43,153 nucleotides of DNA, taken from positions 1 through 43,153 of the forward strand of contig CAKPXN010000007.1 of the NCBI GenBank assembly GCA_934202095.1, written 5' to 3'. Below the pieces are notes generated by a model, which saw nothing but the letters and a program-made list of their open reading frames with translations, ran no database searches and was not told where the DNA came from. How positions within the stretch are numbered: the stretch's first letter is position 1; the number at the start of each line of letters is the position of its first letter. The stretch is from an uncultured Veillonella sp. Its GTDB lineage: Bacteria; Bacillota; Negativicutes; Veillonellales; Veillonellaceae. Positions 24,975-33,593 of this stretch are shown here, in pieces. A program made the position numbers and the translations under genes.

Positions 24975-25427
24975 ATGAACGTAAAAGCTGAGAAATTTGA
25001 TGTACTAGTAGCGGATATTGAAAAATCTGGTAATAAATGGTTTACAAAGGACGTTATTAAAGGCGATGAATACAATACGGTTGTATACCATGGTCGTTTA
25101 GAAATTCATGGTAATTCTTTACCTGTGTTTATTGTGTTGGATGACTCTGTATTCTCCTATATTCGTGTGGCAGTTACGACAACAAGTATTACAGATGCAG
25201 CCATTAAAAAAGTATTGCCTAAATTGAATGAGCTTAACCAACAATTTAAAGTAACAAAATACTATGTAAACGATGAAGACAGCAATATTTACACTGATAT
25301 TTCTGTGCCATCTACAGCTGAAACATTTGAACCAGCAGTATTGGTTAATCTTATGTTAGAGGTTATTAAACCTCATTTAGATGAAGTTCATCCAGAAATT
25401 TTGAAAATTGTAGGACAAGCAAAATAA
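24975..25427 (+). CDS. YbjN-like protein (first of two paralogues)
   Basis: This 150-residue soluble protein has no signal peptide or membrane segment. The pattern VVYHGRLEIHGNSLPVFIVL followed by DDSVFSYIRV, then a helix (LPKLNELNQQFKVTKYYVND) and an acidic strand DEDSNIYTDISV, fits the YbjN/type-III-chaperone-like fold. Proteins of this fold bind other proteins, and YbjN itself affects stress and motility in enterobacteria by an unclear mechanism. It begins 32 bases after xpt with a GAGAGAGG site and is followed 9 bases later by a paralogue. Position suggests a link to purine salvage, but no function can be assigned. Confidence 0.6.
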   Translation: MNVKAEKFDVLVADIEKSGNKWFTKDVIKGDEYNTVVYHGRLEIHGNSLPVFIVLDDSVFSYIRVAVTTTSITDAAIKKVLPKLNELNQQFKVTKYYVNDEDSNIYTDISVPSTAETFEPAVLVNLMLEVIKPHLDEVHPEILKIVGQAK

Positions 25428-25436
25428 GAGGTTAGT

Positions 25437-25877
25437 ATGAATCCTAAAGCATTAGCCTTTGATAAATTTATGAAGGCAGAAGAAGTAACGGCTTTTGAGC
25501 GTAAAGATTTTGATGATGAAGACGGTACAGTCGTATATCGATCCTATATTAAATCACCGCTTTGGGATATGCCGATGTTTGTAATCTTAGATAATAGTAT
25601 TTACAGCGTCATTCGTCTAGTGCTTGGACCTGAAAAGGTTACGGCACAGAACATGACCGCTATTAATGCATTGATCAACCGTGAAAATGCAACATATAAG
25701 AATTATAAATTCTATATTGATGAACAAGACTCTACACTATATTTAGATTGCGTTTACATGTGTGCTAATGATGAGTTTATACCAGAATTGATGTATGCTT
25801 TAATGACGTCGATTGTGGATTATATTCCTGAAGCCGTTGGCGATTTAAAAGCTGCTTTTGAAAGCAATGTACAATAA
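25437..25877 (+). CDS. YbjN-like protein (second paralogue)
   Basis: This 146-residue protein is similar in plan to the gene just upstream: VVYRSYIKSPLWDMPMFVIL followed by DNSIYSVIRL matches VVYHGRLEIHGNSLPVFIVL followed by DDSVFSYIRV, and NYKFYIDEQDSTLYLDCVYM matches KYYVNDEDSNIYTDISV. Sequence identity looks modest, so the duplication is old. The tandem arrangement suggests a heterodimer or two related chaperone-like proteins. It starts 9 bases after its partner (AAGAGG site) and is the last gene before a strong terminator. Confidence 0.6.
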   Translation: MNPKALAFDKFMKAEEVTAFERKDFDDEDGTVVYRSYIKSPLWDMPMFVILDNSIYSVIRLVLGPEKVTAQNMTAINALINRENATYKNYKFYIDEQDSTLYLDCVYMCANDEFIPELMYALMTSIVDYIPEAVGDLKAAFESNVQ

Positions 25878-25940
25878 AATATGATATTCTCCAAATATTT
25901 CGAATAAGATAGTATATCTTAGAATTAGAGGATAGAATAT

Positions 25941-25977
25941 AAGAGACTTCCATACCTGTGTGTGGAGGTCTCTTTTT
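25941..25977 (+). terminator. intrinsic terminator of the xpt unit
   Basis: AGAGACTTCCATAC pairs with GTGTGGAGGTCTCT around CTGT and is followed by TTTTTG. It isolates the xpt unit from the purine operon leader. Confidence 0.92.
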
Positions 25978-26001
25978 GTTATCAATGTACATTCGTATAT
26001 A

Positions 26002-26100
26002 ATAATTATTATTCGTATCATACTGTGTAATTTTTGATGTGAATGTTATATAGTTCGGAATATAACGAACGATTATAAAAACTAATATAATTATTATTCG
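26002..26100. promoter_or_regulatory. repeat cluster upstream of the purE promoter (candidate operator)
   Basis: A 14-base sequence, ATAATTATTATTCG, occurs exactly twice (26002-26015 and 26087-26100). Between them are two interleaved inverted repeats: GTTATAT/ATATAAC (26045-26051 and 26060-26066) and GTTCG/CGAAC (26053-26057 and 26066-26070). On the minus strand TATTCCGAACTAT differs at one position from the Bacillus PurR box consensus AWWWCCGAACWWT as I recall it; the second box, on the plus strand, is poorer. Their spacing differs from the Bacillus layout, so the binding protein is uncertain. Confidence 0.4.
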
Positions 26101-26108
26101 AAAAATGA

Positions 26109-26137
26109 TTGACCGAAATAAATTGGTCTGATACAAT
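26109..26137 (+). promoter_or_regulatory. promoter of the purE operon
   Basis: TTGACC (26109-26114), exactly 17 bases, and TACAAT (26132-26137). Transcription would start near 26144, giving a leader of about 130 bases that contains the leader peptide and the attenuator. Confidence 0.75.
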
Positions 26138-26163
26138 TTAGATACAGATAAGGAGGCGTTATC

Positions 26164-26232
26164 ATGAAGAGACATATGAACCTAACATCCGTTACTACTA
26201 TGACTATTTCTGTTAACGCTATCAGTGTGTAA
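26164..26232 (+). CDS. purine-operon leader peptide (22 residues)
   Basis: A 22-codon reading frame begins with ATG 8 bases or fewer after AAGGAGG, as strong a site as any gene here. It encodes MKRHMNLTSVTTMTISVNAI plus SV and ends in TAA at 26230-26232. The codons include four Thr, three Ser, three Val, two Ile and two Asn; there is no Gly, Gln or Asp, the amino acids used in purine synthesis. The stop codon overlaps the 5' base of a terminator hairpin. Such a short, well-translated frame just before a terminator and a large operon is typical of attenuation leaders. Resemblance to thrL (MKR..TT.T) may be only composition. Confidence 0.75.
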   Translation: MKRHMNLTSVTTMTISVNAISV

Positions 26233-26260
26233 ACTCGGCCTTTTTAGGTCGAGTTTTTTT
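26231..26260 (+). terminator. attenuator between the leader peptide and purE
   Basis: AAACTCGGCCT (26231-26241) pairs with AGGTCGAGTTT (26246-26256) around TTTT, followed by a seven-T tract. It lies after the operon promoter and before purE, so it must be read through for operon expression. Alternative pairing is possible: ACCTAA (26180-26185) can pair with TTAGGT (26244-26249) in the 3' arm, and GGCGTTA (26155-26161) beside the leader binding site with TAACGCT (26214-26220). Confidence 0.85.
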
Positions 26261-26274
26261 ATTAAGGAGGAACA

Positions 26275-26766
26275 ATGAAGGTTGGCATTATCATGGGCAG
26301 TAAATCTGACCTAGACACGATGAAGAAAGCATCTGCTATATTAGATGAATTCAATATTCCTTATGAAATGGTGATCGCTTCTGCGCATCGTACACCAGAG
26401 GCTGTTAAGTCTTTTGTGGAACGCCTTGAAGCAGAAGGGGCTATCGCTTTTATTGCAGGTGCAGGCGCTGCAGCCCATCTACCTGGAGTGGTGGCAAGTT
26501 TTACAACCGTACCTGTTATCGGTATCCCTCTTAATGCAACAGCATTAAAGGGCATTGATTCCCTTTTGGCAATCGTACAAATGCCGTCTGGTATGCCCGT
26601 AGCAACAATGGCTGTAGATGGTGCAAAAAATGCTGCATTATTTGCAGTACAAATCGGTGCTACTTTCAACAAGGAATTAAAAGAAAAATATGTTGCCTAT
26701 CGCAAGGATATGGCTGACAAGGTTTTAGCAGATAATGCTGCGCTACAAGCAGAATTAAATAAATAA
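26275..26766 (+). CDS. purE: 5-(carboxyamino)imidazole ribonucleotide mutase
   Basis: This 163-residue class I PurE converts N5-CAIR to CAIR; the length is normal. The active-site motifs GIIMGSKSDLDTM (N-terminus) and IASAHRTPEAV with the catalytic His are present, followed by AGAAAHLPGVVASFTTVPVI. AAGGAGG precedes the ATG. It is the first structural gene of purE-C-F-M-N-H-D. No purK is in the window, so the N5-CAIR supplier must be encoded elsewhere, or CAIR may form by a carbon dioxide-dependent route. Confidence 0.97.
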   Translation: MKVGIIMGSKSDLDTMKKASAILDEFNIPYEMVIASAHRTPEAVKSFVERLEAEGAIAFIAGAGAAAHLPGVVASFTTVPVIGIPLNATALKGIDSLLAIVQMPSGMPVATMAVDGAKNAALFAVQIGATFNKELKEKYVAYRKDMADKVLADNAALQAELNK

Positions 26767-26790
26767 TTATTACATAGGAGGATTACTATC

Positions 26791-27519
26791 ATGGCTAATA
26801 TTGATTTGGAAAAATTAACACTTTTATACGAAGGCAAAGCAAAACAAGTGTATCAAACAGATGACAAAGAAACATATATTGTTCACTACAAAGATGATGC
26901 CACTGCATTTAATGGTGAAAAACATGATACTATCCTTGGCAAAGGTGTATTGAACAATAAAATTTCCTCCTTCTTCTTTGAATTGTTGAAAAAAGAAGGC
27001 GTTCCAACACACTTCGTTCGTCGTGAAGATGACCGTAACCAAACAGTATTGACGTTGAATATTGTTCCTCTAGAAGTTATCGTTCGTAACATTGCCGCTG
27101 GTTCTATGGCAAAACGTTTTGGCATTGAAGAAGGTACACCTCTTAAACATCCAATTCTTGAATTCTGCTACAAAAACGATGAACTAGGCGATCCATTTGC
27201 CAACGAATCCCAAATCACGGCTCTTGGCTGGGCTACGCAAGAACAATTGGATACAATTTCCGAAATTACTATGAAGGTAAACGATATCCTTAAAAACTTC
27301 TTGGCTACTAAGAATGTAACATTAGTCGATTTCAAACTTGAATTTGGTACACATAATGGTGAAGTATTGCTTGGCGATGAAATTTCTCCTGATACATGCC
27401 GTTTCTGGGATGCAACAACAGGTGAAAAACTCGATAAAGACCGTTTCCGTCGCGACCTAGGCAATATCGAAGAAGCTTATAAAGAAATGTTATTCCGTTT
27501 AACAGGCGAACGTGCATAA
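26791..27519 (+). CDS. purC: phosphoribosylaminoimidazole-succinocarboxamide synthase
   Basis: This 242-residue SAICAR synthetase joins CAIR and aspartate using [18 protein letters not shown] is the phosphate-binding N-terminal strand. [20 protein letters not shown] and [20 protein letters not shown] followed by PDTCRFWD are the family signatures. Length is typical. It lies 24 bases after purE with an AGGAGG site. Confidence 0.97.
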   Translation: MANIDLEKLTLLYEGKAKQVYQTDDKETYIVHYKDDATAFNGEKHDTILGKGVLNNKISSFFFELLKKEGVPTHFVRREDDRNQTVLTLNIVPLEVIVRNIAAGSMAKRFGIEEGTPLKHPILEFCYKNDELGDPFANESQITALGWATQEQLDTISEITMKVNDILKNFLATKNVTLVDFKLEFGTHNGEVLLGDEISPDTCRFWDATTGEKLDKDRFRRDLGNIEEAYKEMLFRLTGERA

Positions 27520-27533
27520 CCTGGGGGTTATTG

Positions 27534-28952
27534 ATGAACTACGATCCAATTTTTGACAAATGGCATGAAGAATGTGGCGTCTTTGGTGTGTTTGACCGCA
27601 CCATTGATGTTGCACGATATGTGTACTGGGGATTGTTTGCCCTTCAACACCGCGGTCAAGAAAGTGCGGGTATCGCTATCACCGATGGTAATGAAGTGGC
27701 TTTGAAAAAAGGCATGGGATTATTGACCGAAGCAATCAAGGAATTGCCTACATTGAAAAGCCATATGGGGACTGGCCACGTGCGGTATTCTACGACTGGC
27801 TCTAATAATCCCCGTAATATTCAACCTCTTGTCATCCATTATCAAGGCGGTCAAATTGCAGTAGCTCACAATGGTAATTTGACGAATGCTCTCGGTATCC
27901 GCCGTCGATTAGAAGCAGACGGTTCCATTTTTCAAACAACTATGGATTCAGAGGTTATCGTAAACTTAATCGCTCGTTCTAAGGCTGAAACGCAAGAGGA
28001 ACGCATTGCTGATGCAGCTCGACAAATCGAAGGGGCCTTTTCCTTGGTTATTACCACTAATGACTCTCTCGTTGGGGTTCGCGATCCTCAAGGCTTCAGA
28101 CCACTTTGCTTAGGTAAGACTGAGCATGGCTATGTTTTATCTAGTGAAAGCTGCGCTTTCGATGCTATAAAGGCTGAATTTATTCGCGATATTGACCCAG
28201 GTGAGATGGTTATTATCGATGATCGTGGCGTGCGTAGCACAATCTATGCAGAACCTGAAAAGATTGATAAAAAGCTATGTGTTTTTGAATATATTTATTT
28301 TGCGCGCTCCGATAGCAAAATCGATGGCCAATCCGTATATGAAACACGACTCAATATGGGACGTGAATTATATAATGAAACTAAATATGATGCAGATATC
28401 GTCATGTCTATTCCAGACTCTGGTACGACGGCTGCTCTTGGATATGCTCGTGCATCGGGCATCCCTTTCGCAGAAGGGTTGATTAAAAATCGATACAGTG
28501 GACGTACATTTATCAAACCTAATCAAGAGGAACGGGAACTAGCTGTGCGCATGAAACTAAATGCTATGCCAGAGGTTGTAGGCGGTAAACGCATTGTATT
28601 AATCGATGACTCTATCGTGCGTGGTACCACAAGTGGGCTTATCGTCAAGATGTTAAAAGAGGCAGGCGCTAAGGGAATCTATATGTGCGTTAGCTCGCCG
28701 GCTATCGAATATTCTTGTCACTATGGCATTGATACATCGGTTCGTAAAGAATTGATTGCGGCTACACATACAATTGAAGAAATTAGAGATTATATTAAGG
28801 CAGATAAATTGCATTATCTATCAAAAGAAGGCTTGTGCAAAGCTGTTAGCGGCGTCCCAGAAGCGGATTTATGTTTCGCTTGTTTCAATGGTGATTACAG
28901 GGTAAATGTGCCTACAGAACAAGAGGAAGGGGTCAAATATGTGCTCGAATAA
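27534..28952 (+). CDS. purF: amidophosphoribosyltransferase
   Basis: This 472-residue enzyme makes 5-phosphoribosylamine from PRPP and glutamine, the committed and usually feedback-inhibited step. The start is the ATG at 27534 after GGGGGTT; a TTG 3 bases earlier is less likely. A 13-residue propeptide precedes Cys14 (CGVFGVF), which becomes the N-terminal nucleophile of the class II glutaminase. The PRPP motif is IVLIDDSIVRGTTSG. C249, C385 or C395, and C447/C450 (CFAC) match the [4Fe-4S] ligands of the Bacillus-type oxygen-sensitive enzyme. The end of the gene overlaps purM by 14 bases. Confidence 0.97.
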   Translation: MNYDPIFDKWHEECGVFGVFDRTIDVARYVYWGLFALQHRGQESAGIAITDGNEVALKKGMGLLTEAIKELPTLKSHMGTGHVRYSTTGSNNPRNIQPLVIHYQGGQIAVAHNGNLTNALGIRRRLEADGSIFQTTMDSEVIVNLIARSKAETQEERIADAARQIEGAFSLVITTNDSLVGVRDPQGFRPLCLGKTEHGYVLSSESCAFDAIKAEFIRDIDPGEMVIIDDRGVRSTIYAEPEKIDKKLCVFEYIYFARSDSKIDGQSVYETRLNMGRELYNETKYDADIVMSIPDSGTTAALGYARASGIPFAEGLIKNRYSGRTFIKPNQEERELAVRMKLNAMPEVVGGKRIVLIDDSIVRGTTSGLIVKMLKEAGAKGIYMCVSSPAIEYSCHYGIDTSVRKELIAATHTIEEIRDYIKADKLHYLSKEGLCKAVSGVPEADLCFACFNGDYRVNVPTEQEEGVKYVLE

Positions 28953-30000
28953 AACAGGATTAACCTATCGTGATGCAGGTGTAGATATCGATGCCGGTAA
29001 TAAAGCCGTAGAGTTGATGAAAGAATCCGTAAAAAGAACATACACAGCAGGTGTTGTAGGTGATTTAGGCGGCTTTGGTGGCCTTTATTCCTTAGCAGGT
29101 CATTCCATGGAAGAACCAATGCTCGTATCCGGCACAGACGGTGTTGGCACAAAATTGCGCCTCGCTATTATGATGGATAAACATGATACGATTGGCCAAG
29201 ACTGTGTTGCCATGAGTGTAAATGATATTCTCGTGCAAGGGGCAACGCCTTTATTCTTCTTAGACTATGTAGCGGTTGGTAAACTTGATCCAGTACAAGT
29301 CGCTGATATCGTACGCGGCGTTGCTAATGCTTGTGAAGAATCTGGTTGTGCTCTCCTAGGTGGGGAAACAGCTGAGATGGCTGGTTTTTATGGTGAAGGT
29401 GACTATGATGTAGCTGGTTTTGCCGTAGGTATTGTAGATCGCCCTAAACTAATTACAGGTGAACATATTAAAGACGGTGATGTCATTCTTGGTTTGCCAT
29501 CCTCCGGGGTTCATTCCAATGGATTCTCCTTGGTTCGTAAAATCGTTTTTGACCATAAAGGGTTCTCCATAGATCAAGACATTCCAGAATTTGGTAAAAC
29601 CCTTGGCGAAGAATTGTTAACACCAACACGCTTGTATCCTAAAGCTGTATTGCCTTTGATTAAAGAAAACTATATTAAAGGTATGGTTCATATCACAGGC
29701 GGTGGTTTCTATGAAAACATTCCACGCGTTCTACCTAATGGCGTAACTGCTGAGGTAGATTGTGATACATGGCCACGCCTTCCTGTATTTACAAAATTGC
29801 AAGAATGGGGCAATGTGGATTGGCATGAAATGTACCGTACGTTTAACATGGGTATCGGTATGATTCTCATCGTCGATGCCGATGACGTAGATACTGTGAA
29901 AGCTAATCTTGAGAGCCGAAATGAAGCAGTATATGAAATTGGTCGTATCGTTGCAGGCGAAGGTCCTGTTGTCGTAAAAGGGGCGGTATTTAATGACTAA
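28939..30000 (+). CDS. purM: phosphoribosylformylglycinamidine cyclo-ligase (AIR synthetase)
   Basis: This 353-residue ATP-dependent enzyme closes the imidazole ring of FGAM to give AIR. The ATG at 28939 is used because GAGGAAGGGG precedes it; an ATG at 28906 lies deeper inside purF without a site. Motifs are TYRDAGVDIDAGNKAVELMK, LVSGTDGVGTKLRLA, GGETAEMAGFY, LPSSGVHSNGFSLVR and HITGGGFYENIPRVLP. The overlaps with purF (14 bases) and purN (8 bases) imply translational coupling. Confidence 0.97.
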   Translation: MCSNKTGLTYRDAGVDIDAGNKAVELMKESVKRTYTAGVVGDLGGFGGLYSLAGHSMEEPMLVSGTDGVGTKLRLAIMMDKHDTIGQDCVAMSVNDILVQGATPLFFLDYVAVGKLDPVQVADIVRGVANACEESGCALLGGETAEMAGFYGEGDYDVAGFAVGIVDRPKLITGEHIKDGDVILGLPSSGVHSNGFSLVRKIVFDHKGFSIDQDIPEFGKTLGEELLTPTRLYPKAVLPLIKENYIKGMVHITGGGFYENIPRVLPNGVTAEVDCDTWPRLPVFTKLQEWGNVDWHEMYRTFNMGIGMILIVDADDVDTVKANLESRNEAVYEIGRIVAGEGPVVVKGAVFND

Positions 30001-30613
30001 TTCCGTATCTAAAAAGCGTCTTGCTCTATTTGCCAGTGGTAGAGGCTCAAATGGCGAAGCCTTGTACAAGGCGATGCAAGAGGGCCTTATCAATGGCGAG
30101 TTTGTCGTTATTATTACAGACCATGCAGATGCTGGTATTGTAGAACGCTCTAAAGGCTGGGGTATTCCACTCATTGCTATTGAACGTAGTCAGTTTGATT
30201 CAAAGCAAGCCTTTGAACAAGCTCAATTGGATGCTCTTGAGCCGTATTGTGTCGATGGTATTGTATTGGCCGGCTACATGCGTATTGTAGGGGCCGGCCT
30301 TATTGCTCGCTATGAGCATAAGATTTTAAATATTCATCCCGCTTTATTGCCATCCTTTCCAGGGCTTCATGGTCATCAACAGGCTATCGATGCGGGCGTA
30401 AAAGTAACTGGTTGTACCGTTCATTTCGTGGATGCCGGTATGGATACAGGCCCTATCATCATGCAAAATACAGTTCCTGTATACCCTGATGATACAGAGG
30501 ATACTTTGTCCGAACGATTATTGCCCGTAGAACATGCTACCTATCGTGAAGCACTTCGCTTGTTCTGTGAAGATGCATTGCGCATAGATGGACGCATTGT
30601 ACATTATATTTAG
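29993..30613 (+). CDS. purN: phosphoribosylglycinamide formyltransferase
   Basis: This 206-residue 10-formyltetrahydrofolate-dependent GAR transformylase carries FASGRGSNGEALYKAM at the N-terminus, the catalytic Asn/His in ILNIHPALLPSFPG, and the Asp in VTGCTVHFVDAGMDTGPI. The length is normal. It starts inside the purM end (8-base overlap) and ends 8 bases before purH, whose AGGAGG site overlaps the purN stop. Confidence 0.96.
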   Translation: MTNSVSKKRLALFASGRGSNGEALYKAMQEGLINGEFVVIITDHADAGIVERSKGWGIPLIAIERSQFDSKQAFEQAQLDALEPYCVDGIVLAGYMRIVGAGLIARYEHKILNIHPALLPSFPGLHGHQQAIDAGVKVTGCTVHFVDAGMDTGPIIMQNTVPVYPDDTEDTLSERLLPVEHATYREALRLFCEDALRIDGRIVHYI

Positions 30614-30621
30614 GAGGAACG

Positions 30622-32151
30622 ATGATTCAAAACGCATTACTTAGTGTTTCTGATAAAACAGGTATTGTTGACTTTGCCAAAGGACTCGTAGAATTAGGGG
30701 TAACTATCTATTCTACAGGTGGCACGTTGAAAGCTATTACTGATGCAGGCGTTCCTGCAAAGGCTGTAGAATCTCTTACTGGTTTTCCTGAAATGATGGA
30801 TGGTCGTGTAAAAACGTTACATCCAAAGGTACATGGTGGTATCTTAGCGATTCGTGATAATGCAGAGCATCAAGCCGCTATGGAAGAACATGGTATTTTG
30901 CCTATCGATTTAGTGGTAGTCAATTTATATCCTTTCCGCGAAACGATTGCAAAACCAAATGTTTCATTAGAAGATGCTATTGAAAATATCGATATTGGAG
31001 GCCCAACTATGGTGCGCTCTGCAGCTAAAAATAATGCGTACGTAGGCATTGTAGTTAACCCTAATCACTATGATGAAATTTTAGAAATGCTTAAAACGAA
31101 TAGTGCATTGACGCAAGAGTATCGTTTTGCCTTAGCTAAAGAAGCCTTTGCTCATACAGCTGCTTATGATACAGCGATTGCTAATTATATGAGTGGTGTA
31201 ATCGGAGAAGGCCCTACACCTCCTGAATATTTAAGCGCTTATGAAAAGGTTATGGACCTTCGTTATGGCGAAAATCCACATCAAAAAGCAGCTTTTTATA
31301 AAGAAATTGGCAAGGCTCACGGCATGGGGGCATTGAAGCAATTACACGGTAAAGAATTATCCTATAACAATATTGTCGATATGGAAGCTGCGTGGAATAT
31401 GGTATGGGAATTTACTGATCCTGCGGCATGCATTATTAAACATACTAATCCATGCGGTGCCGCAACGGCATCCACATTGCATGATGCGTATGTCAACGCT
31501 TATGAAGCCGATTCCGTATCTGCCTTTGGTGGTATCGTTGCGTTAAATCGCGAAGTTGATGCGGCTACGGCAGAAGAAATGAGCAAAATTTTCTTAGAAG
31601 TTATCATGGCGCCAGCTTTCACAAAAGAAGCCCTAGATATTTTGGAAGCGAAGAAAAATATTCGTCTCATCGAGTTATCTAAGCCTGAATCTGGCCAAGT
31701 AACTGTGAAAAAGGTGTCTGGCGGTATGCTCGTACAAACAGAAGATGACATCGTAGAAAATCGTGCTAATTATAAGGTTGTTACAAAGGCACAACCTACA
31801 GAAGAACAATGGAAAGCGCTTGAATTTGCATGGAAGCTTGTAAAACATGTAAAATCCAATGCTATCTTAATCTCCAATGAAAAACGAACACTTGGTGTTG
31901 GTGCCGGTCAAATGAACCGCGTTGGTTCCGCAAAAATTGCCCTTGAACAAGCTGGAGAGGCTGCAAAAGGGGCCGTTCTTGCATCTGATGCGTTCTTCCC
32001 ATTTGGCGATACCGTAGAAACAGCGGCTAAACATGGTATAGCTGCTATTATCCAACCAGGTGGTTCTATCCGTGATGAAGAGTCCATTAAGGCTGCTGAT
32101 GAAGCCGGCATTGCAATGGTATTTACAGGCATTCGTCATTTTAAACATTAG
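30622..32151 (+). CDS. purH: bifunctional AICAR transformylase / IMP cyclohydrolase
   Basis: This 509-residue enzyme performs the last two steps to IMP. The N-terminal cyclohydrolase (MGS-like, about 1-195) has LLSVSDKTGIVDFAK and GRVKTLHPKVHGGILA. The C-terminal transformylase has LRYGENPHQKAAFY, the KHTNPCGAA catalytic segment with its Lys-His pair, AFGGIVALNR, and DAFFPFGDTVE. The C-terminus ends in RHFKH, as in most PurH. It is coupled tightly to purN and purD (8-base gaps). Confidence 0.97.
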   Translation: MIQNALLSVSDKTGIVDFAKGLVELGVTIYSTGGTLKAITDAGVPAKAVESLTGFPEMMDGRVKTLHPKVHGGILAIRDNAEHQAAMEEHGILPIDLVVVNLYPFRETIAKPNVSLEDAIENIDIGGPTMVRSAAKNNAYVGIVVNPNHYDEILEMLKTNSALTQEYRFALAKEAFAHTAAYDTAIANYMSGVIGEGPTPPEYLSAYEKVMDLRYGENPHQKAAFYKEIGKAHGMGALKQLHGKELSYNNIVDMEAAWNMVWEFTDPAACIIKHTNPCGAATASTLHDAYVNAYEADSVSAFGGIVALNREVDAATAEEMSKIFLEVIMAPAFTKEALDILEAKKNIRLIELSKPESGQVTVKKVSGGMLVQTEDDIVENRANYKVVTKAQPTEEQWKALEFAWKLVKHVKSNAILISNEKRTLGVGAGQMNRVGSAKIALEQAGEAAKGAVLASDAFFPFGDTVETAAKHGIAAIIQPGGSIRDEESIKAADEAGIAMVFTGIRHFKH

Positions 32152-32159
32152 AGGTAATT

Positions 32160-33422
32160 ATGAAGGTTTGCGTAATCGGCAATGGTGGCCGCGAACATGC
32201 TATTGCGTGGCGTTTATCCATTAGCCCCAGTGTAGAAAAGGTATACGCTGTACCTGGTAGTGCAGCTATGAAAAATTGTGCAGAATTAGTCGGTATCGAT
32301 TGGTCTCATACGGATCATCTGATCCGTTTTTTGAAAGATAATAAGGTGGACCTTGTTGTTGTAGGTCCAGAGTCTCCTCTTGTGGCAGGCCTTGCGGATG
32401 CGTTGAATGAAGCGGGAATCCCTGTATTTGGACCTTCTAAGGCGGCTGCTCAACTAGAAGGCTCTAAGGTCTTTGCTAAAGATCTTATGAAAAAATATAA
32501 TATCCCTACAGCTGCTTACGGCGTATTTTCTAACGCAGATGAAGCTAAACAATTCATCGCTAAAACTGGTGCGCCTATTGTGGTGAAAGCCGATGGTTTA
32601 GCAGCTGGCAAGGGTGTTGTGGTGGCTATGACTATTGATGAAGCTAATGCAGCCGTTGATGATATGCTCAGTGGAAATCGCTTTGGCGAGGCTGGTAGTA
32701 CTGTTGTCATTGAGGAATTTATGGAAGGCGAAGAAGCTAGCCTTCTTGCCTTTGTAGATGGGAAGACAGTGGTTCCTATGATTGCATCTCAAGATCATAA
32801 GCGTATTTTTGATGGCGATAAGGGCCCTAATACGGGTGGTATGGGAACTTATGCACCAGCACCTGTGCTAACTGATGCGTTGCGAGATGAAGCAATGAAG
32901 ACTATTTTAGAGCCTATGGTAGCAGCCATGGCAAAGGAAGGTATGCCATATGTGGGCTGTCTTTATGCAGGTCTTATGATTACCGATGAAGGTCCGAAGG
33001 TGGTGGAATTTAACGCCCGCTTTGGGGACCCAGAAACCCAAGTAGTATTACCATTGTTGGAAGGTGATTTAGGCCAAATTATGATGGCCTGTGCTACTGG
33101 TACATTACAGCCAAACATGGTGAAATGGAAAGACTCATCTGCTGCCTGTGTTATTCTTGCTTCAAAAGGTTATCCGGAAACATCCTCTAAGGGGGATGTC
33201 ATCTTAGGTGAACTTGTACAATATGATACATCCATTATTTTCCATTCCGGAACGAAGCTAGAAGGAGACCATTATGTTACAAATGGTGGTCGTGTTCTTG
33301 GTGTTGTAGGACTTGGTAAGGACCTACGAACTGCTTTAGACCGTGCCTATGAGCGCGTAGATCATATTACATTTAAAGGTATGCAATATCGTAAGGATAT
33401 TGGTGCAAAAGCTTTCAAATAA
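32160..33422 (+). CDS. purD: phosphoribosylamine-glycine ligase (GAR synthetase)
   Basis: This 420-residue ATP-grasp enzyme joins phosphoribosylamine and glycine. The N-terminal [13 protein letters not shown] is the PurD signature. The ATP-grasp region includes [31 protein letters not shown] and [20 protein letters not shown], with the metal site in [12 protein letters not shown]. It is the last gene of the operon; the terminator follows 5 bases after the stop. Confidence 0.97.
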   Translation: MKVCVIGNGGREHAIAWRLSISPSVEKVYAVPGSAAMKNCAELVGIDWSHTDHLIRFLKDNKVDLVVVGPESPLVAGLADALNEAGIPVFGPSKAAAQLEGSKVFAKDLMKKYNIPTAAYGVFSNADEAKQFIAKTGAPIVVKADGLAAGKGVVVAMTIDEANAAVDDMLSGNRFGEAGSTVVIEEFMEGEEASLLAFVDGKTVVPMIASQDHKRIFDGDKGPNTGGMGTYAPAPVLTDALRDEAMKTILEPMVAAMAKEGMPYVGCLYAGLMITDEGPKVVEFNARFGDPETQVVLPLLEGDLGQIMMACATGTLQPNMVKWKDSSAACVILASKGYPETSSKGDVILGELVQYDTSIIFHSGTKLEGDHYVTNGGRVLGVVGLGKDLRTALDRAYERVDHITFKGMQYRKDIGAKAFK

Positions 33423-33427
33423 TACAT

Positions 33428-33473
33428 AATCCCCTATACTATATGCGTATGCAAACGGTGTAGGGGATTTTTA
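33428..33473 (+). terminator. intrinsic terminator of the purine operon
   Basis: AATCCCCTATAC pairs with GTGTAGGGGATT (one G-U) around an 18-base loop and is followed by TTTT. Confidence 0.85.
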
Positions 33474-33527
33474 TTGCCTATAATTTAGTATGTACCCGTG
33501 ATATAATAATATCGATATACATAGAAA

Positions 33528-33551
33528 CACCAATGTAGACGACATTTGGTG
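33528..33551 (+). promoter_or_regulatory. stem-loop in the menF leader
   Basis: CACCAATGT (33528-33536) pairs with ACATTTGGTG (33542-33551) with one bulged base. It lies about 20 bases after a TATAAT (33502-33507) that has no clear -35 partner, and 42 bases before menF. A leader regulatory role is possible but unproven. Confidence 0.3.
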
Positions 33552-33593
33552 ATGTAATAGAGTCTGTTTTCTTTGTAATAGCGATATACCATT

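Noticed and set aside
25777..26175. A 132-codon minus-strand open frame across the purine operon leader
   Set aside because: It has no ribosome binding site, its translation is low-complexity, it overlaps the purE promoter, leader peptide and terminator, and it runs antisense into the second YbjN-like gene.
26164..26232. Leader peptide as a threonine-operon-type amino-acid attenuator
   Set aside because: The Thr/Ser/Val-rich sequence superficially resembles thrL, but Thr codons are only four and not in a long run, and the downstream genes are for purines.
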